DNA of 33,183 bases from Anaerolinea sp. (GTDB lineage Bacteria > Chloroflexota > Anaerolineae > Aggregatilineales > UBA2796): positions 1 to 33,183 of the forward strand of contig JACSRJ010000133.1 in assembly GCA_014879835.1 (NCBI GenBank), in the 5' to 3' direction. This document shows, piece after piece, positions 16,908 through 25,033 of this stretch. The position numbers and the translations under genes were made by a program. Below the pieces are notes generated by a model. That model saw only the letters and a list, made by a program, of their open reading frames with translations. It was not told where the DNA came from and made no database searches. Position 1 is the stretch's first letter, and every line of letters begins with the position of its first letter.

Positions 16908-18094
16908 GGCACTTTCCCTTCTATCAATTTTGCTTCAACCGAGAGCGCAAGCTCCACAAGGGTGCGTTCTGGTGTCCACTGCCACTCTGGATAACCTGAA
17001 GGGGGCAACGGTGAGGAGGCCTCCCACAGGCGTGCAAACAAGTTTTCATCCTCCCCCAAGGCTTTGAGGACGCTTACTGGGGTGATCCGAACTTTGGGCA
17101 TCACTGCCGGGTAATTGGCGCTGGTGACCAAAAACAGGATATAAGGAGATGGCGGCCGCCACATCCAGCCGCAGATCTCCATCGGCGGCACCCCATCAGA
17201 ATCATATTGCTTAAAGTCAACGGGGAACTTCTCGCGGCGCAGCCCATCCCGTTCAGCCCGCATTCGTTCGGGGTTTGCCAGATGCCAGCCGATGGGGGGC
17301 ATAACCGGGAGGGTTTCGTTGGGTACCACTTCGGGCAGAATGCGCACAAAACGGCGAATCCGCCGGCTGATGTACCAAAAATCGATCCGCACCGAGACCT
17401 GATCGCTTATGGGCACAACCACCCACGCCCCCGTGCCGGGATCGTCGTCTTCCTCCTCTAGGGCAGGCTCACGCCGTCCGCGCAGCCCCTGAACGGCATT
17501 GGCAAGGCGGCTGATGGCGCTAACCTGAGCGCCCGGTTTGTCCTCGTCCTCTTCTTCGGGTTCGGTCTCAGCCATGTCCTGAGGCGGAGGCATAGGGGGC
17601 AGTTTTTCCCAGACAGTGGCCAAAAAGACCAGCAGTTCAGGCATCCCTTGTTCAGGGTCAGCCAGATCATCAAGGGCAGTGTCGAGATCACCATCGGAAG
17701 GGATGGTGAAGGTTCCGGGATGTTTGTGCCAGTTCCCCAGATGGGCGATGTCCCGGCTGAAGCGGGGGGTGATGGGTTTTCCCACCGCGTCCATCCCACG
17801 CTCCACGTACTTACGCCAATTATCGACCCACCAGTTAAAGATCGCCTCTTGCCATTCGTCGCCCTGTTCAAACATGGCCCCCAAACGGATGGCGCTTTCA
17901 TCAGGGGCGATAGTCTCTACCACGATCAGATCAGGTTCGACCCGATCCTCGTTTTCGAGGGTGAACCCCACAAGGGATTCACCCGTTTCAGTCTCATAAA
18001 TGAGCGCATTGCTCACGATCTTGTCGATCACCCGCTGTGCAACGGTTACACGGGGCAGGCGTTCCGGGTTGACCCCGAACAGGTTACGAAACAT
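16904..18094 (-). CDS. JAB/JAMM isopeptidase-like protein with C-terminal E2-like domain
   Basis: Residues 20-165 form a JAB domain with an intact JAMM zinc site: Glu36 (ETGESLVGF), His123-x-His125-Pro (NWHKHPG), then Ser133-x-x-Asp136 (PSDGDLD). This predicts a metallo-isopeptidase that removes ubiquitin-like tags. A long acidic, proline-rich linker (166-220) follows. The C-terminal part (about 273-392) reads like an E2 fold: helix PERMRAERDGLRREKFP, strand pair ending YILFLVTSANYPAVMPKVRITP (cf. the E2 YPFxPPxVxF element), then WQWTPERTLVELALSVEAKL (cf. the E2 W-x-P-x-x-T helix). No cysteine is present at the E2 active-site position. It lies 17 nt after the E2 gene and overlaps the E1 gene. 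Confidence 0.85.
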   Translation of the reverse strand: MFRNLFGVNPERLPRVTVAQRVIDKIVSNALIYETETGESLVGFTLENEDRVEPDLIVVETIAPDESAIRLGAMFEQGDEWQEAIFNWWVDNWRKYVERGMDAVGKPITPRFSRDIAHLGNWHKHPGTFTIPSDGDLDTALDDLADPEQGMPELLVFLATVWEKLPPMPPPQDMAETEPEEEDEDKPGAQVSAISRLANAVQGLRGRREPALEEEDDDPGTGAWVVVPISDQVSVRIDFWYISRRIRRFVRILPEVVPNETLPVMPPIGWHLANPERMRAERDGLRREKFPVDFKQYDSDGVPPMEICGWMWRPPSPYILFLVTSANYPAVMPKVRITPVSVLKALGEDENLFARLWEASSPLPPSGYPEWQWTPERTLVELALSVEAKLIEGKVP

Positions 18095-18111
18095 GAAACT
18101 TCACCTCTCGG

Positions 18112-18552
18112 TTAACCTTTAACGCGCTCCTCAATGCCGGGCCAGTCACCTGTTGCCCGCCATGTGTAGTAAGCGTACAACCATTGTACGCCCCACGCCG
18201 CGACGGTCACAGCCGTTGAACGAGAGGGATTCCAGCCATAACCTTCACCATCCTTGGGATTAAACAGGCAGAGCTGTCCATCTTCAAATTGATGCTTCTC
18301 GCTGTAGATTTGCGGCTTAACCACATAGGCTTCCGGTGGACGATCCGGGTAGTTTGCGGGGTATACGATTTTCAGGCTGTGTTCACGCTGGGGTATACCT
18401 CTTAGGTTAATTTCCACCGTGCCAAGCCAGTATAAAAGCTGTCCGGGTTTCACCACCAATCGGAAAGTCTCGGCGAAGGCGGCACGCATTGCCTCCACTT
18501 CCATGCGCAAGCGCGCTGAGACATTTTCCCGCGATCCCCACCACGCACTCAT
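18112..18552 (-). CDS. Prokaryotic E2-like ubiquitin-conjugating enzyme
   Basis: The 146-residue protein has the E2 (UBC) pattern: an N-terminal helix (11-30, VSARLRMEVEAMRAAFAETF), a beta-meander ending HSLKIVYPANYPDRPPEAYV (the YPxxYPxxPP element, 64-73), then HQFEDGQLCLFNP, in which Cys95 follows D-G-x-L as in active E2s and prokaryotic E2 families. GWNPSRSTAVTVAAWGVQWLYAYYTWRATGDWPGIE forms the W-x-P helix and the W-x-x-TG-x-WPG tail seen in bacterial E2 families. It would carry the modifier as a thioester on Cys95. It precedes JAB and E1 and follows membrane protein A by 51 nt. Confidence 0.85.
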   Translation of the reverse strand: MSAWWGSRENVSARLRMEVEAMRAAFAETFRLVVKPGQLLYWLGTVEINLRGIPQREHSLKIVYPANYPDRPPEAYVVKPQIYSEKHQFEDGQLCLFNPKDGEGYGWNPSRSTAVTVAAWGVQWLYAYYTWRATGDWPGIEERVKG

Positions 18553-18603
18553 AGATCAGTCCCTCTTTTCAATAGCCTTTGGGCATACAAACTGAGTTTT
18601 GGC

Positions 18604-19434
18604 TCAGCGCAAACTGGCAGCGCTGCTGGCGCTTTCAGCATCATCGTATTGATCGGCCAGCAGTTCATCCAAGGATAAAGTCTCACTCACCGATTGCTCG
18701 CTGACGGCGCGGGCAAGCCACGGATCGATCTCACCGTCAGTCCCCATAAATTCCTTGATCTGACCTTCATATGCAGGGCGCATCTCAAACTGGTGCACAG
18801 CCAGCGGCATATCCCCGATGAAGGCTTCGAGTGACCAACGCCCGCCACTGCGGGTCTCAGCAAGGGGCAGCCACGTTCGGGTGGTGATCAGATTTTGACC
18901 CTGAATGAGGGTATAGGTCTGTTTGGACTCAAACCGTTTTTCACCCGTCTCGTCAAGCAAACGTAAGGTGATGGTGCCCTTGCCTTGTTTATAAGGCAGA
19001 TCGATCACCAAGTAGGGGCGGATATGAGTCACATCACTCGAGACCGGACGGGTACGTGCAATATCCGGGGTTTTATCGCCGTGATAAGCCAGCAGCCCAA
19101 TATCATCAAGGCTGAGCTTCCACTGTGCAGGATCATTGCCTGCCCGCCGCACCGCTCGGAGCGCAAGCTGTTTTGGCGACAATGTGCTGGTGGTGTTCAT
19201 CTGCCCGCTTTGGGGACGCCGCTGCGCTTCCGCGCTGTACCTTCGCTGTGGTGGCTGCTGCTGTAAGCGCGAACCACCCATCAAGACAAATATGAGTGCG
19301 ATGACCACCGGAACCCAAAACATCATCAATGGTGCGAGGGTAAAGGAACGCATCGTGATAAACATCATGATGGTGAACAGCAAGGTGAGCATCACGATCA
19401 ACCGCGTTGCAAAGCCAGACCGTCTGCGGTTCAT
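18604..19434 (-). CDS. Two-TM protein with cytosolic beta-sandwich (paralogue A)
   Basis: The 276-residue protein has a basic N-terminus (MNRRR) and two membrane helices (about 10-29 and 33-53), which predicts the C-terminal part in the cytosol. After a polar linker come strands LSLDDIGLLAYHG, HIRPYLVIDLP, GTITLRLLDETGEKRFESKQTY, LITTRTWLPL and GRWSLEAFIGDMPLAVHQFEM, an Ig-like beta-sandwich. The tail carries SLDELLADQ and an acidic end. It aligns throughout with the 266-residue protein two genes upstream (positions 19662-20462), including the same tail motif. I know no named family. Its place directly upstream of the E2 gene suggests a membrane scaffold or target of the conjugation system. 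Confidence 0.75.
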   Translation of the reverse strand: MNRRRSGFATRLIVMLTLLFTIMMFITMRSFTLAPLMMFWVPVVIALIFVLMGGSRLQQQPPQRRYSAEAQRRPQSGQMNTTSTLSPKQLALRAVRRAGNDPAQWKLSLDDIGLLAYHGDKTPDIARTRPVSSDVTHIRPYLVIDLPYKQGKGTITLRLLDETGEKRFESKQTYTLIQGQNLITTRTWLPLAETRSGGRWSLEAFIGDMPLAVHQFEMRPAYEGQIKEFMGTDGEIDPWLARAVSEQSVSETLSLDELLADQYDDAESASSAASLR

Positions 19435-19442
19435 GACTCAAT

Positions 19443-19655
19443 CTACTCCCGCTTATCTTCGTCCAAAGGGGCATTAAAAAGTTTGGAACTGCGCAGCATA
19501 AAGACCACCCACGCGCCCCACCCCCCCACGAAAATAAACATCCCTAAGGTAAAAGGCTGCCCCTGAACTATGCTGATCACCAAGAGGATGATCATCGCTA
19601 CGAGGGATAAAATGAGCGCGATCCGCCCGATTTGCCGAACTGTTCGATAATCCAT
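19443..19655 (-). CDS. Small two-TM membrane protein
   Basis: The 70-residue protein has two hydrophobic helices (about 10-29 IGRIALILSLVAMIILLVIS and 36-54 TLGMFIFVGGWGAWVVFML), with a basic N-terminal helix and a short charged tail (APLDEDKRE). It sits 6 nt after paralogue B and 8 nt before paralogue A, so it is part of the same transcript. No family is recognised; it may assemble with its two-TM neighbours. Confidence 0.7.
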   Translation of the reverse strand: MDYRTVRQIGRIALILSLVAMIILLVISIVQGQPFTLGMFIFVGGWGAWVVFMLRSSKLFNAPLDEDKRE

Positions 19656-19661
19656 AGGGTT

Positions 19662-20462
19662 TTATTCGGCGCTCTTGCTGCGACGCGCTTGTTCGCGCAG
19701 CAGGTCTTCCAAACTGACTGGCGTTTCCTCGTCCTCAATGCTCAGCACATTTCGGCTTCGGGCCATATTGGGGGCAGACGTGGCGGCGGTGCGGGTTTCC
19801 CCGGCAGCAGCCATGTTGAACTCGTGAATGCCCACCAGACTCGAATCGACCTTCACCCGCAAATCCCACGTTCCAGCACGACCCCGTTCGGTGCTGTCGC
19901 GGAGCGGCAGTTGGCGATCACACAAGATCAGGTTCTCACCGTCGCGTAGGTATTCTTCCATCCGCTGGGTAAACTGAAGTTTGCCCGAACGGTCGTAAAA
20001 CTCAAATTCAATAAGCGCCACCCGTCCGGCCATTTCAGGGGCGACCCGAATCTTGATGTAAGGCTGGATGGCCCCGTCATCGTAGGAAATTCCCCCCTCT
20101 GCGATACGTCGATCCCAACGGCCATCCCGACGCTTTTCGTTCACCAGCATCCCAATATCCACCAGCGCATGATCGCTGCCCATTCCATATTCGGGGCGCA
20201 GTCGCGCTTTTTGGGTTGCCTGCCGTGCAGCGCTGGTCATCTTGACCGTCTGTGAGGTGGTCTGAACGGTGCGCCGAAAGGCATTCAGATCAACCCCGCG
20301 CACCATCACATATGCCGCGGCGAGGTAAGCCATCACCAGACCTAAGGCTACCACTGGGCTAATGCCCGCAGAGCCAGAAACACTCGCAAGGGAGAGGATC
20401 AGCACCAAAACGCCGACCAGCGCTAACCAGACAAACTTCGCCCGATCTCCAAGAGTACTCAT
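19662..20462 (-). CDS. Two-TM protein with cytosolic beta-sandwich (paralogue B)
   Basis: The 266-residue protein has two membrane helices (about 10-30 and 35-54), then a basic linker and a beta-rich domain. Matching elements with paralogue A are HALVDIGMLVNE, IQPYIKIRVAP, ALIEFEFYDRSGKLQFTQRM, NLILCDRQLPLRDSTERGRAGTWDLRVKV and GIHEFNM, and the tail motif SLEDLLREQ. The domain is predicted cytosolic. It is the first gene of the operon that leads to E2, JAB and E1, with a hairpin and promoter-like sequence upstream. No family is recognised. A repeated short acidic/leucine motif at the tail of both paralogues could be a docking peptide. Confidence 0.75.
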   Translation of the reverse strand: MSTLGDRAKFVWLALVGVLVLILSLASVSGSAGISPVVALGLVMAYLAAAYVMVRGVDLNAFRRTVQTTSQTVKMTSAARQATQKARLRPEYGMGSDHALVDIGMLVNEKRRDGRWDRRIAEGGISYDDGAIQPYIKIRVAPEMAGRVALIEFEFYDRSGKLQFTQRMEEYLRDGENLILCDRQLPLRDSTERGRAGTWDLRVKVDSSLVGIHEFNMAAAGETRTAATSAPNMARSRNVLSIEDEETPVSLEDLLREQARRSKSAE

Positions 20463-20534
20463 GCGTATCTTATCGCCTTACATGCTGCGTAAATCATCGC
20501 GGTTCAGGTGCGTTCAATTCATCACACCCTCATC

Positions 20535-20563
20535 ATTTTACTCTGAATTGATGCCTTCGTGAA
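20535..20563 (-). promoter_or_regulatory. Candidate promoter of the E2/JAB/E1 operon
   Basis: On the minus strand TTCACG (20563-20558), a 17-nt spacer and TAAAAT (20540-20535) make a moderate sigma70-like promoter about 70 nt upstream of paralogue B. It lies just after the 20565-20591 hairpin. Confidence 0.4.
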
Positions 20564-20564
20564 G

Positions 20565-20591
20565 CATATCCCCCTCGAATTGGGGGATATG
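20565..20591 (-). terminator. Hairpin separating dnaJ-WD40 from the E2/JAB/E1 operon
   Basis: CATATCCCCC (20565-20574) pairs perfectly with GGGGGATATG (20582-20591) around a 7-nt loop. No T-run follows on the minus strand, so it may be a factor-dependent or partial terminator for the dnaJ-WD40 transcript. Confidence 0.5.
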
Positions 20592-20646
20592 ACCAGAAGA
20601 GCGGACGCTCAAATGGAGGGCGAGCGGAAGGGGCAGGTATCTCTGA

Positions 20647-21627
20647 TCAGGGCTGCTCCGTACAGGTGATCTCGGTCAGGATGGCGCCCTCACTGAGGCT
20701 GATGATCTGGGCAGTGCGGCTGATCCCAATGAGCAAAGCGCGAGTACCTTCCGGGCTAAACACAAGATGTACCGGCGGATTGCGTAGTGTGGATCGGGTG
20801 AGGATGGTTTCACCTTCCCATGTGATGATCTCACCATCAAGGGAAGCACTGATCACCTGATCACCCCGCCAGCCCACAGCGATCACAGGGGTTTTATGGC
20901 CACGCAGCGTGTTTTGGGGCGCACCGTTGGGGCCAAAAACCCGCACCGTGGTATCACTGCTGCCCGTAAGGTAAAGAGTCCCATCCGGTTTGGGCGCAAA
21001 GGCATTGATCGGGCCCCCATGAGGTTGAGGATTTGCCCGCGATTCGCCAGTGGCCACGATCCAGAGCAGGGCTAGGTTGTCAACCCCGCCGCTGATCACC
21101 TGTGTGCCGTCGGGCTGGAAGGCGATGGCTTGAATGCGGGAGCGGTGTTTAGGTAAAGCGCCATTCAGGGCCCCTGTAGCTGCATCCCACAAACGCACCA
21201 ACGAATCATCACCCCCACTGGCCAGCAGCGTGCCATCAGGGCTAAATGCAACCCCGTTCACAGAGCCAATGTGCCCACGCATGACGGCAATTCTGCGCTG
21301 CGTCTGGAGATCCCAAACGCTGATCACCCCATCATAACGGGCCACCGCCAACCGGGTGCCATCGCTGCTCCATGCAAGGGCGCTGATCCCCCCGGAATCA
21401 AAGGGGGTCTCTTGAAGGTAGGCGCTTTGCTGAGGCGGATTCTGGCTTAGATCAAAAAGACAAACCCCTTGTAAACTGCCAAGGGCGAGGGCGAGACTGT
21501 CGCCCCGCCATGCCCCGCTGCGCAAAGGTAAATTGCCCTGTGCTTGCAACGCCAGCAGGGGCATTAAAAACGCCGCTGCGAAGGCGGCGTACCCGATCCC
21601 GAAGCGGCGGGGGTTTAACCCCTTCAC
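20647..21627 (-). CDS. WD40-repeat beta-propeller protein, exported or membrane-anchored
   Basis: After a hydrophobic N-terminal segment (about 11-28, [19 protein letters not shown]), the 326-residue protein consists of WD40 blades. Clear units are [108 protein letters not shown] and [22 protein letters not shown]. With the flanking blades this makes about seven, a complete propeller. WD40 propellers are interaction platforms; no partner can be named. The start overlaps the dnaJ stop by 4 nt (ATGA), so translation is coupled to dnaJ. Confidence 0.85.
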   Translation of the reverse strand: MKGLNPRRFGIGYAAFAAAFLMPLLALQAQGNLPLRSGAWRGDSLALALGSLQGVCLFDLSQNPPQQSAYLQETPFDSGGISALAWSSDGTRLAVARYDGVISVWDLQTQRRIAVMRGHIGSVNGVAFSPDGTLLASGGDDSLVRLWDAATGALNGALPKHRSRIQAIAFQPDGTQVISGGVDNLALLWIVATGESRANPQPHGGPINAFAPKPDGTLYLTGSSDTTVRVFGPNGAPQNTLRGHKTPVIAVGWRGDQVISASLDGEIITWEGETILTRSTLRNPPVHLVFSPEGTRALLIGISRTAQIISLSEGAILTEITCTEQP

Positions 21628-22805
21628 CGGGATTCACTCCCACCGAAGAATTCTGCAACCCGTTCAAAAAAGCCTTTGGCGGCTTTAGAGGGTTGTACCT
21701 CTGTGCCCAAAGTGCGTCCGAGTTCCTCAAAAATACGGCGCTGTTCTGGGGTGAGCCGACTGGGGATGATGACCTCCACCACCACGATCTGATCACCCCG
21801 GCCTGCCGAAGTGCCATCAGAGCGAATACGCGGCGCGCCATGCCCCCGCAGGGTATAGGTCTTGCCGGACTGAGTGCCCGCAGCGATGATCAGCTTTTCG
21901 GGCCCGTCTACGGTGGGGATGGATACTTCTGCACCTAAGGCCGCTTGGGCCACATTGATCTGAAGATCAAGGATGATGTCGTTCTCGCGGCGCTTAAAGA
22001 ACTCGTGCTTTTGCACCCGGAAAAAGACCTGAACACTGCCTGAAGGACCGCCGTTTTCGCCCGCTTCACCTTCATTGGGCACCCGCAGTCGGGTAGAATC
22101 ATCGACCCCGCCGGGTACTTTCACGGTGATCTTACGGGTTTTGCGTACCTTGCCCTCGCCCCGACAGGTTTTGCAGGGCGTCTCCACGATCTCCCCATCA
22201 CCGCCACAGCGGGGGCAGGTGGTGACACTGACCATGCTTCCCAAAAAGGTCTGGCGCACCTGACGCACCTCACCAGAGCCGCTGCATTCGGGGCAGCGTT
22301 TGGCGCTTGTACCCGGTTCTGCGCCTACCCCATTGCACGAATCGCAGGTTTCGAGGCGGGCGATCTCGATCTCTTTTTCGACCCCAAAGATCGATTCTTC
22401 AAAAGTGAGGGTCATGTCATAACGCAGATCGCGGCCCGGTCGGGGTTGACGGCGCGATCCACCAGCGCTGCTTCGACGCCCTCCCCCTGTGAAGGCCCCA
22501 AAAAGCTCCTCAAACATCTCACTCAGATCGGTGAAGCCTCCAAAGCCGCCGTTAAAGCCGCCCTGTTGAGGATCAATCCCCGCCAGCCCATAGCGGTCAT
22601 AACGTGCCCGTTTATCGGGATCGCTCAGAACTGCATAGGCTGCACTCACTTCTTTAAACTTCTCATCATCCCCTGCTTCCGGGTTGGTATCGGGATGATA
22701 CTGCTTGGCCAGTTTGCGGTAAGCGCGCTTAATCTCATCAGCGGAGGCTTCGCGTTGAACCCCCAGAATTTCGTACAGGTCTTTGGGCATGGTTCGATTT
22801 GCCAT
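21624..22805 (-). CDS. dnaJ: Chaperone protein DnaJ (type I Hsp40)
   Basis: All domains of a type I DnaJ are present in 393 residues. The J domain (8-72) carries His37-Pro38-Asp39, needed to stimulate DnaK ATPase. A Gly/Phe-rich linker (75-120) follows. The zinc region has four CxxCxGxG repeats at Cys154/157, Cys171/174, Cys197/200 and Cys211/214, and the C-terminal substrate-binding domains end near residue 375. Its partner dnaK and grpE are not in the window; instead it is coupled to a WD40 gene. No CIRCE element is visible upstream. A second ATG six codons in (MPKDLYEIL) is an alternative start. Confidence 0.95.
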   Translation of the reverse strand: MANRTMPKDLYEILGVQREASADEIKRAYRKLAKQYHPDTNPEAGDDEKFKEVSAAYAVLSDPDKRARYDRYGLAGIDPQQGGFNGGFGGFTDLSEMFEELFGAFTGGGRRSSAGGSRRQPRPGRDLRYDMTLTFEESIFGVEKEIEIARLETCDSCNGVGAEPGTSAKRCPECSGSGEVRQVRQTFLGSMVSVTTCPRCGGDGEIVETPCKTCRGEGKVRKTRKITVKVPGGVDDSTRLRVPNEGEAGENGGPSGSVQVFFRVQKHEFFKRRENDIILDLQINVAQAALGAEVSIPTVDGPEKLIIAAGTQSGKTYTLRGHGAPRIRSDGTSAGRGDQIVVVEVIIPSRLTPEQRRIFEELGRTLGTEVQPSKAAKGFFERVAEFFGGSESR

Positions 22806-23005
22806 TTTTCAGTGACTCATGGACAGGTTTGATTGATCACAGATTGTAGGGCCAGAATTTCATTTTACCCATAGGGAAAGGATTACATTCCCGATGGAGG
22901 GTCATCCGCCCTCACAACTTTGAGTAAGCCTTTAAGCAAGCACTCGATGATCGTTACTGATTGTATCCAGAAAGTTCACAAGACAACGATTATCGGGATG
23001 CGCTC

Positions 23006-23046
23006 TTCTGATATTTTCTGCGCACCACGCAAGAAACATATCAGAA
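23006..23046. promoter_or_regulatory. Long imperfect inverted repeat upstream of the sensor kinase
   Basis: TTCTGATAT (23006-23014) and ATATCAGAA (23038-23046) are perfect 9-bp outer arms, and the inner TTTCTGCG and CGCAAGAAA continue the pairing with two one-base bulges. It lies 40 nt upstream of the kinase ATG. It could be an operator or an RNA hairpin. The rest of 22806-23086 holds no gene. Confidence 0.45.
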
Positions 23047-23086
23047 TTTTCGGGCGATCCATCTTGCCGATGCTAAAATTTGAGCT

Positions 23087-24649
23087 ATGTTGATGCTACC
23101 TGATTTCCGCGTTCGACAGCGCGATTATTTATTGGAGATCACTCGTGCCATCACGGCCCAGCTTGATCTGGACGAGGTGCTGCGGGTGGTTCTGACGGCC
23201 TCATTGGCGATGCTTGCTGGCGAGGTGGGGTTGATCGCGCTTCGAGAACCTGACCGCCGCTTCCGGGCGCGGGCTACCATTGGGGTAGAGCCGGATAAGT
23301 TTGCCCTCTTTGATCCCCTTTTGGAAAACCTGACCGACGAAACCGACGCTGGACTGAATCTGACCGAACTTGATCTCAAGATGCGGTTGGTAGCCCGCAA
23401 GCTGGATATTCGGCTGCGGCAGGTGGTAGCCTTACCGATGATGATCCGTCGGGAAATCTTGGGGGTGATCTTCGTCTTTCGCACTTATGCAGGGCAGGCC
23501 AGTGCCAATGATCAGGTGATCCTTCAGAGTTTTGCCGATCAAGCCGCCATTGCGGTGGTGAATGCTCGCCTTTACCAGACCGTGAGTGAGGAGCGGGGAC
23601 GGTTGGCCGCGATCCTCGATCACAGCGCTGATGGGGTGATGATCCTCGCCCCGGATCAGCGCATCACCCGCTTTAACCGGGCGCTGGGGCGCTTCACTGG
23701 TTGGACTCCGGCGGAGACCATCGGGCGGATGCATGATACGGTGATCGTGTGGGATCGGATCGATCAAGGGCAGTCCTTAGGGGCAGCGCTGCGGACTGGT
23801 TGGGGGCGTGATCGCCAGTTGAATCCGCTCTATGTGGAGGGCGATATTGTGCGCCCGGACGGTTCTCGAATCAGCTTAGGAATCACCTACGCCCCTCTGA
23901 TCAACGAGGAAGGGCACCTGATCAATATCATCGCCAATGTGCGTGACATTACCCATTGGCGGCGCGCTCAGGAAGCCAAAAACACCTTCATCTCGGTGAT
24001 CTCGCACGAACTGAAGACCCCTGTAGCGCTCATCAAAGGTTATGCCAGCACCCTGCGCCGTGAGGATGCCGACTGGGATCGACAGACCCTCAACAATGGC
24101 TTAAAGATCATTGAGGAGGAGACAGATCGCCTCAGTGAGCTGATCGATAACCTGCTGGCAGCCTCCAAACTTCAAGCGGAGGGGATGCGTCTGGCGCACA
24201 TTGAGGCCGTTGATCTGACCCAACTTGCGGCCCGCAGTGTGGAGCGTTTTCGGACTCAGACCAAAAAGCATACGTTGATCGTGGATTTCCCCCCAGATTT
24301 CCCAGAGATTCAAGGTGATGAAGCCCGTCTTCGTCAGGTGATCGATAATTTGATCAACAATGCCATCAAATACTCACCCAGTGGGGGCAAAATCCGCCTC
24401 AGTGGGAGCATTGAGCCGACCTCCGTAAGTCTCTCCATCAGCGATCAAGGGGTGGGCATTCCCCGTGATGAACAGGATCATATTTTTGATCCCTTTTATC
24501 GGGTGGAAGATTCGCTCAGCCGACAGACTCAGGGCACAGGTTTAGGGCTGTACCTGAGCAAAGCCGTGATCGAAGCGCATGGAGGCAGTATCACTGTGGA
24601 AAGCCAACCCAACAAAGGCTCCACCTTCCGAATTACCCTTCCCCGGTAG
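23087..24649 (+). CDS. Soluble sensor histidine kinase (GAF-PAS-HisKA-HATPase)
   Basis: The 520-residue protein has no membrane segment, so it senses a cytosolic signal. A GAF domain occupies about 10-165, a PAS domain about 170-292 (AAILDHSADGVMILAPDQRITRFNRALGRFTGWTPAE), and HisKA begins at 297 with the phospho-acceptor His307 in SHELKTP. The HATPase domain has N box NNAIKYSP, G1 DQGVGIP, F box DPFYRVED and G2 GTGLGLYLS. It would autophosphorylate and pass phosphate to a response regulator. No regulator is adjacent; the bare receiver at 14662 is the nearest. A -10-like TAAAAT (23074-23079) only 8 nt before the ATG raises the possibility of a leaderless message. Confidence 0.92.
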   Translation: MLMLPDFRVRQRDYLLEITRAITAQLDLDEVLRVVLTASLAMLAGEVGLIALREPDRRFRARATIGVEPDKFALFDPLLENLTDETDAGLNLTELDLKMRLVARKLDIRLRQVVALPMMIRREILGVIFVFRTYAGQASANDQVILQSFADQAAIAVVNARLYQTVSEERGRLAAILDHSADGVMILAPDQRITRFNRALGRFTGWTPAETIGRMHDTVIVWDRIDQGQSLGAALRTGWGRDRQLNPLYVEGDIVRPDGSRISLGITYAPLINEEGHLINIIANVRDITHWRRAQEAKNTFISVISHELKTPVALIKGYASTLRREDADWDRQTLNNGLKIIEEETDRLSELIDNLLAASKLQAEGMRLAHIEAVDLTQLAARSVERFRTQTKKHTLIVDFPPDFPEIQGDEARLRQVIDNLINNAIKYSPSGGKIRLSGSIEPTSVSLSISDQGVGIPRDEQDHIFDPFYRVEDSLSRQTQGTGLGLYLSKAVIEAHGGSITVESQPNKGSTFRITLPR

Positions 24650-24742
24650 ATAATAGCTGAGGGAGCGACACTAGATTTTGGGTAGAATGATAGCCCTCAC
24701 CCCCCGACCGCCGCTTCGCGGCTAGGAGAGGGGGGTAATCTT

Positions 24743-24763
24743 TTGTGGGGGACACCCCCACAA
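24743..24763. repeat. Single hairpin related to repeat hairpin A
   Basis: TTGTGGGGG (24743-24751), loop ACA, CCCCCACAA (24755-24763): a perfect 9-bp stem resembling hairpin A of the composite repeat. A hairpin-B-like C/G-run with CCGC/GCGG lies just before it, around 24700-24736. Confidence 0.55.
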
Positions 24764-24768
24764 CCCCC

Positions 24769-24845
24769 AACCGGGGAGTTTGAGGGGTCTACCCCTCAAG
24801 AATCCGACGCCCCCCTTCTACCGCGTGCGGGAGAAGGGGGGCGCA
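24769..24845. repeat. Composite double-hairpin intergenic repeat, copy 4
   Basis: Hairpin A: TTGAGGGG (24780-24787) with CCCCTCAA (24792-24799). Hairpin B (24810-24841): CTTCT and AGAAG outside CCGC/GCGG. Same order as copies 2 and 3. The 24650-25033 gap between the kinase and the CpXC gene contains only these palindromes and no gene. Confidence 0.7.
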
Positions 24846-25033
24846 GGGGGGATAAGGGTAAACCTACTGTTGCCCCCTCAGCCAGTAGATAATAGGGAGC
24901 AGGTTGTTCACGGTTTAAATGAGTTTGTGAGGCTTGTCCGCCCCCATCTGCGCCATTCAGCGCACCCCCACAAACCCTCGGATTAAAAGGGGCAGTTTCC
25001 CGAATCGCACAGTTGAGGAGAATCTCAATCGCT

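Noticed and set aside
15972-18552. Assignment to CBASS type II or to a Bil operon
   Set aside because: No CD-NTase or effector is present, E1 and E2 are separate genes and no ubiquitin-like gene is encoded, so neither known layout fits.
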